A stretch of DNA of 10,148 nt from NCBI GenBank assembly GCA_011777135.1, contig JAABVY010000219.1:1-10148 (forward strand), in the 5' to 3' direction. The notes beneath the pieces were generated by a model, which saw only the letters and a list, made by a program, of their open reading frames with translations, had not been told where the DNA came from and searched no databases. This DNA comes from Candidatus Zixiibacteriota bacterium (lineage in GTDB: Bacteria; Zixibacteria; MSB-5A5; JAABVY01). The position numbers were made by a program, and so were the translations under genes. This document shows, piece after piece, positions 7,115 to 10,148 of this stretch; the stretch's first letter is position 1; each line of letters starts with the position of its first letter.

Positions 7115-7361
7115 TCCGGATTGTCGCAGATTCTGCATTTTGTTCCCCTAATTTTTGATTATGGCTTGCGTCCACCTGACATGGAACTATATTCACCTGA
7201 ATTGTTATATTATTTGGCGATATTTAAAAGGGGACCGTGTTATCGGGATATGCAGATTTGGTTATCCTAAACTGCGATAAAGTGCTGTCAATTACATACG
7301 ATAAGTAAGATATGGGGTAAATTTGTCGGAATGCCCGGTTAGAAAAAATAGGATTTGATGA

Positions 7362-8036
7362 ATGAATGACAAGCCTGTATTCAGTATTAAAGACTGCACG
7401 TTGATTACCCGTATGGCCGGTTTGGATTCGGCCCTGAATATTCGTGAGATGCGTGAGCGCGTGGCGATTTGTCCCATTGAATGCCTGTACCACCATTACT
7501 GCGAGACAGTAATCCGACCCACATTCGACGATCCAGAGTTTCGTAATGATTTTTCTATCTGGTGTTCCACTCATCTGGGAGACAAAAAACTGGCCGAGCA
7601 GCTTGGAATATTAAATCCTTATGATTTCAACAATCTGGAAGAGCTGCGGATTAAGATGATGGAAGTGATTGATGAACGCTTAAGCGAACTTTATTACATT
7701 CCCTCTGCTCAAATCGGGGAGGACTTTCAGTTTATGCGGGCTGTTACCGTGGTATTCGACACAGGCAAGCAGATCCATTCTCCCGATGATCTGATCCGCC
7801 ACATACCCTTCATGAGCGACAGCAGTCTTTATTACCACTTTGTCGAGGCTCACCGCCGGACTCCGGAGAGCACCGATGACTTCACAGTCTTTTTGAAGGA
7901 TTTCAATCATGAATACCAGCCTCTGATCGAGGAATTTGCAAAAATAGATTTTTACTTTTTAAATCTTCATGAACTCCGTTTGGCTCTAAAGAAAGCTATC
8001 GAGTCAATTGTCGGTGCGGAGGTGCCTGGTGCCTAA
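7362..8036 (+). CDS. DUF5752 family protein, first gene of the trehalose operon
   Basis: A 224-residue soluble protein of unknown function. Its sequence matches what I know of DUF5752, a family often found beside TreT-like trehalose glycosyltransferases. Visible blocks: FSIKDCTLITRMAGLDSALN (7-26), the ECLYHHY segment (40-46), NDFSIWCSTHLGD (62-74), LAEQLGILNPYDF (77-89) and an amphipathic helix NLEELRIKMMEVIDERL that follows. A second half (from about 140) repeats some of the style (DDLIRHIPFMSDSSLYYHFVEA, then an F-x2-F-L-K-D-F stretch). This might reflect an internal duplication: both halves have a run ending in -YHHY- or -YYHF- followed by a DDF/NDF motif. No signal peptide or membrane helix is present. 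The ATG at 7362 has AGGA 8 nt upstream. The stop overlaps the next gene's start by 8 nt, so production with the glycosyltransferase is probably coupled, and a regulatory or accessory role to it is an inference. Confidence 0.78.
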   Translation: MNDKPVFSIKDCTLITRMAGLDSALNIREMRERVAICPIECLYHHYCETVIRPTFDDPEFRNDFSIWCSTHLGDKKLAEQLGILNPYDFNNLEELRIKMMEVIDERLSELYYIPSAQIGEDFQFMRAVTVVFDTGKQIHSPDDLIRHIPFMSDSSLYYHFVEAHRRTPESTDDFTVFLKDFNHEYQPLIEEFAKIDFYFLNLHELRLALKKAIESIVGAEVPGA

Positions 8037-9267
8037 ATCGCTACTGGATTATGAAGAAATAGTCGGCAAGATCAATATCTCCATTCTGCGTCAACTGGCC
8101 GATAATCTCAAGGGAGCCAAAGTAGTACATGTAAACTCGACTCGTGTAGGCGGGGGTGTGGCAGAAATACTGGACTGGCTCATTTCTCTCATGAATGAGC
8201 TGGGACTGGAAGCGTCATGGGAGGTAATCTCGGGGCCCCCGGAATTTTACTTTACCACCAAGACATTTCATAATGCCCTGCAGGGAAAACCGGCATCCCT
8301 CACCAAGACTATGGTGGAGGCCTATGAAGAGACCAACAAGCAGACCGCCGAGAGACTGCGGGGCACGCTTGAGGATGCGGATTTTGTGTTTGTTCATGAT
8401 CCCCAGCCGGCGGCACTTCTTGAGTATTGTGCCAACCGCAAGGGGAAGTGGATCTGGCGCTGTCATATTGACGCCAGCAGACCCTACAGGCGAGTCTGGA
8501 AATATCTGCAAGAAAAGGTGGAGAAGTATGACGCCAGTATTTTCTCCATGCCCAGCTTCGCCCAGCGCTTACCGCATCCGCAGTTCATAATAGCGCCCAG
8601 TATCGATCCGTTATCAGATAAAAACTGCGAACTTGAGCCTGCCGAAATTAAATCCGCTCTGGAAACCTATGGTATCGAGAATTCAAAACCGGTTCTGACC
8701 CAGATATCCCGTTTTGACCGTTTCAAAGATCCCATTGGGGTAATCCAGGCTTTCAATATGCTCAGGGAGACAATCGATGCCGACCTTATTCTGGCCGGCG
8801 GAGGGGCCACCGACGATCCGGAAGGGCAGATGGTTCTGGAGGAAGTTCTTGAGGCCGCCAACGGCGACAGGCAGATTCATATCCTGAATCTCCCTGGAAA
8901 CGCTCACAGGATGATAAATGCTCTGCAAAGGTCCTCGACTATAGTCCTGCAAAAATCTCTGCAGGAGGGTTTCGGTCTGACTGTGACCGAGGCTCTGTGG
9001 AAGGAAAAACCGGTTATCGGCGGAAATGTGGGCGGAATCAGGCTGCAGGTGCACAATCATCATACCGGCTTTCTGGTGAATACCCCCGAAGGAGCGGCCC
9101 TGCGCATGCGTTATCTGCTAAGGCATCAGGAAGAACTTGAATATATGGGCAAGACCGGCAAACGCTTCGTGCAGGAGAATTTCCTGCTCACCCGCCATTT
9201 GCGTGAATACCTGACTTTGATGCTCGGTTTGAGAAGAGGGCTTGCCAACTATCTGATAACTGAGTAA
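8029..9267 (+). CDS. treT: TreT-like GT4 glycosyltransferase (trehalose or trehalose-6-phosphate synthase)
   Basis: A retaining GT4 enzyme that joins glucose from a nucleotide sugar to glucose or, possibly, glucose 6-phosphate. The frame is open from a TTG at 8008, but the GTG at 8029 has a strong GGAGG (8018-8022) 6 nt upstream and gives 412 residues, the usual TreT size. In that numbering: the acceptor-side loop RVGGGVAEIL (39-48), HDPQPAAL (123-130), WRCHIDAS (143-150), the donor phosphate-binding SRFDRFKDP (227-235, with Arg 228 and Lys 233), LAGGGATDDPEG (255-266) and the E-x7-E motif EGFGLTVTE (313-321) followed by PVIGGNVGGI. These are TreT hallmarks. It overlaps the DUF5752 gene by 8 nt and is followed at once by a trehalose-6-phosphate phosphatase gene. 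That neighbour raises the possibility that the product is trehalose 6-phosphate rather than free trehalose. The family is secure; the exact acceptor is not. Confidence 0.88.
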   Translation: MPKSLLDYEEIVGKINISILRQLADNLKGAKVVHVNSTRVGGGVAEILDWLISLMNELGLEASWEVISGPPEFYFTTKTFHNALQGKPASLTKTMVEAYEETNKQTAERLRGTLEDADFVFVHDPQPAALLEYCANRKGKWIWRCHIDASRPYRRVWKYLQEKVEKYDASIFSMPSFAQRLPHPQFIIAPSIDPLSDKNCELEPAEIKSALETYGIENSKPVLTQISRFDRFKDPIGVIQAFNMLRETIDADLILAGGGATDDPEGQMVLEEVLEAANGDRQIHILNLPGNAHRMINALQRSSTIVLQKSLQEGFGLTVTEALWKEKPVIGGNVGGIRLQVHNHHTGFLVNTPEGAALRMRYLLRHQEELEYMGKTGKRFVQENFLLTRHLREYLTLMLGLRRGLANYLITE

Positions 9268-9277
9268 ATTGCCGGGA

Positions 9278-10075
9278 ATGCAGACTTTAAGGGAAAACTT
9301 CGATCTAAACCGATTCTTCTCCGATCTCAGCAGGGCCAAACGGCCGATTCTTCTGCTGGATTATGACGGCACGCTGGCTCCCTTTCAGGTGAATAGAGAC
9401 GAGGCTGTCCCATATCCCGGAGTGCGGGAAATCCTGAATCAGATGTTGATGGCGGATCATACACGTGTGGTGGTCATAAGCGGCAGGCGTGTAAGCGACT
9501 TAACCGCATTGCTCGACCTAAACAAGCTTCCGGAAATCTGGGGTTCTCATGGCAATGAGAGGTTGCTTGAAGATGGGAGCTACATTCTTGCTGAGTTGTC
9601 CGAGCAGGAACATGAAGGCCTTAAGATGGCCCGTAAATGGGCCAAAGACACCCGATTTGAAGATATTCTGGAGGAGAAGCCGGCAAGTCTGGCTTTTCAC
9701 TGGCGCGGGCTGGGGAAGGAGCGGGCAGCTGATATAAAGAAAAAGGTCCTTGATAAATGGGAGCCTCTCAAAGAAAATTACAATCTCAAACTGCTCGATT
9801 TTGACGGCGGGATAGAAATAAAAGTTGCCGGGCGAAATAAAGGGGACGCGGTTAATAGAGTTCTGAATGAAATTGATGAAATCGAGGAAATCGCTTATCT
9901 GGGTGATGACTTTACCGATGAGGATGCTTTTAGAGCATTGCAGGGCAAGGGACTATGCGTTTTGGTGAGGCAGAAAAAGCGTGATACCTGTGCTGATTTA
10001 TGGATAAAACCGCCTGAGGAACTGCTCGATTTTCTGCATCGATGGCATGCAGTCAGAAGTTCACAGACTCCATAG
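9278..10075 (+). CDS. otsB: Trehalose-6-phosphate phosphatase (OtsB, HAD family)
   Basis: Hydrolyses trehalose 6-phosphate to trehalose and phosphate. With the ATG at 9278 it has 265 residues, the normal size for a stand-alone OtsB. HAD motifs are complete: motif I LLDYDGTLAPF with nucleophile Asp 28 and acid/base Asp 30, motif II VVVISGRR (about 64-71), the SHGNE segment (90-94), a DFDGGIEIKV strand (174-183), motif III Lys 188 in NKGDAV and motif IV YLGDDFTDEDAF (207-218). The cap domain lies between motifs II and III. A TTG at 9269, 1 nt after the upstream stop, is an alternative start adding three residues (a GAG lies 4 nt before it). The ATG itself has only GGGA almost touching it, so translation may depend on coupling with the GT4 gene. 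No clear terminator follows. An OtsA (GT20) gene is not present in the window. Confidence 0.93.
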   Translation: MQTLRENFDLNRFFSDLSRAKRPILLLDYDGTLAPFQVNRDEAVPYPGVREILNQMLMADHTRVVVISGRRVSDLTALLDLNKLPEIWGSHGNERLLEDGSYILAELSEQEHEGLKMARKWAKDTRFEDILEEKPASLAFHWRGLGKERAADIKKKVLDKWEPLKENYNLKLLDFDGGIEIKVAGRNKGDAVNRVLNEIDEIEEIAYLGDDFTDEDAFRALQGKGLCVLVRQKKRDTCADLWIKPPEELLDFLHRWHAVRSSQTP

Positions 10076-10148
10076 GAAAAAAATTTTACGAACAATAATT
10101 TTTAAGGGGCGTTACAATTAATAAAGGGTTATATTACAGTTTGGAAGT

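Noticed and set aside
7102..7140. Possible terminator or attenuator after the DUF5683-like gene (TCTGC / GCAGA / TCTGC with a following ATTTTGTT)
   Set aside because: Stems are only 4-5 bp and the T-run is short and broken, so it is too weak to call.
7115..7361. Search of the gap before the trehalose operon for a gene, RNA or promoter
   Set aside because: No frame with coding character, no strong hairpin and no convincing -35/-10 pair was seen. The operon promoter probably lies here but cannot be placed.
7224..7574. 116-residue open frame on the minus strand
   Set aside because: It lies mostly antisense to the DUF5752 gene, has no recognisable motif or ribosome binding site, and is a shadow frame.
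10076..10148. Terminator, promoter or new gene start at the right edge
   Set aside because: The AT-rich stretch has no hairpin. TTACAA (10112) and TATATT (10130) are only 12 nt apart, too close for a sigma-70 promoter, and no start codon with a ribosome binding site is seen before the edge.

Overview
The window looks like a stretch of chromosome from a Gram-negative (two-membrane) bacterium, plausibly of the FCB group (Bacteroidota, Zixibacteria and relatives). The evidence is a lipoprotein ending in a TonB C-terminal domain, a DUF5683-type exported protein and a class 1B PyrD/PyrK pair. The assignment to a phylum is an inference from protein style and is only moderately secure. No mobile element, CRISPR array, rRNA or tRNA was seen.

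Left two thirds (1-6491): one tightly packed block of genes, all on the minus strand. Read in the direction of transcription it holds a sirtuin-type NAD-dependent protein deacylase, a PflX-like (COG1313) radical SAM protein, a large TPR lipoprotein with a C-terminal TonB domain, pyrK, pyrD, pyrF and the first 59 codons of a membrane protein that runs off the left edge. Junctions are an 11-nt gap, a 14-nt overlap, two 4-nt ATGA overlaps, a 44-nt (or 53-nt) overlap and a 47-nt gap, so a single operon is likely. PyrK+PyrD make a NAD-linked dihydroorotate dehydrogenase and PyrF decarboxylates OMP to UMP. The two together cover one oxidation and the last step of pyrimidine synthesis; PyrE, which would act between them, is not in the window.

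Middle (6492-7361): a short AT-rich divergent intergenic region with a 20-bp inverted repeat, then a small DUF5683-like exported protein on the plus strand, then about 250 nt without a recognisable gene.

Right third (7362-10075): a plus-strand operon of three genes, DUF5752 protein, TreT-like GT4 glycosyltransferase and OtsB-type trehalose-6-phosphate phosphatase, with an 8-nt overlap at the first junction and 10 nt (or 1 nt) at the second. This is a trehalose synthesis operon. A TreT enzyme that makes free trehalose would not need a phosphatase, so the pairing suggests that the GT4 enzyme may make trehalose 6-phosphate. This is the most interesting point in the window. The last 70 or so bases are non-coding as far as can be seen.

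Several gene starts were moved from the longest open frame because ribosome binding sites or gene junctions favour an internal start: pyrK at 2748, the radical SAM gene at 5745, the GT4 gene at a GTG at 8029, pyrF at 1038 and otsB at 9278.
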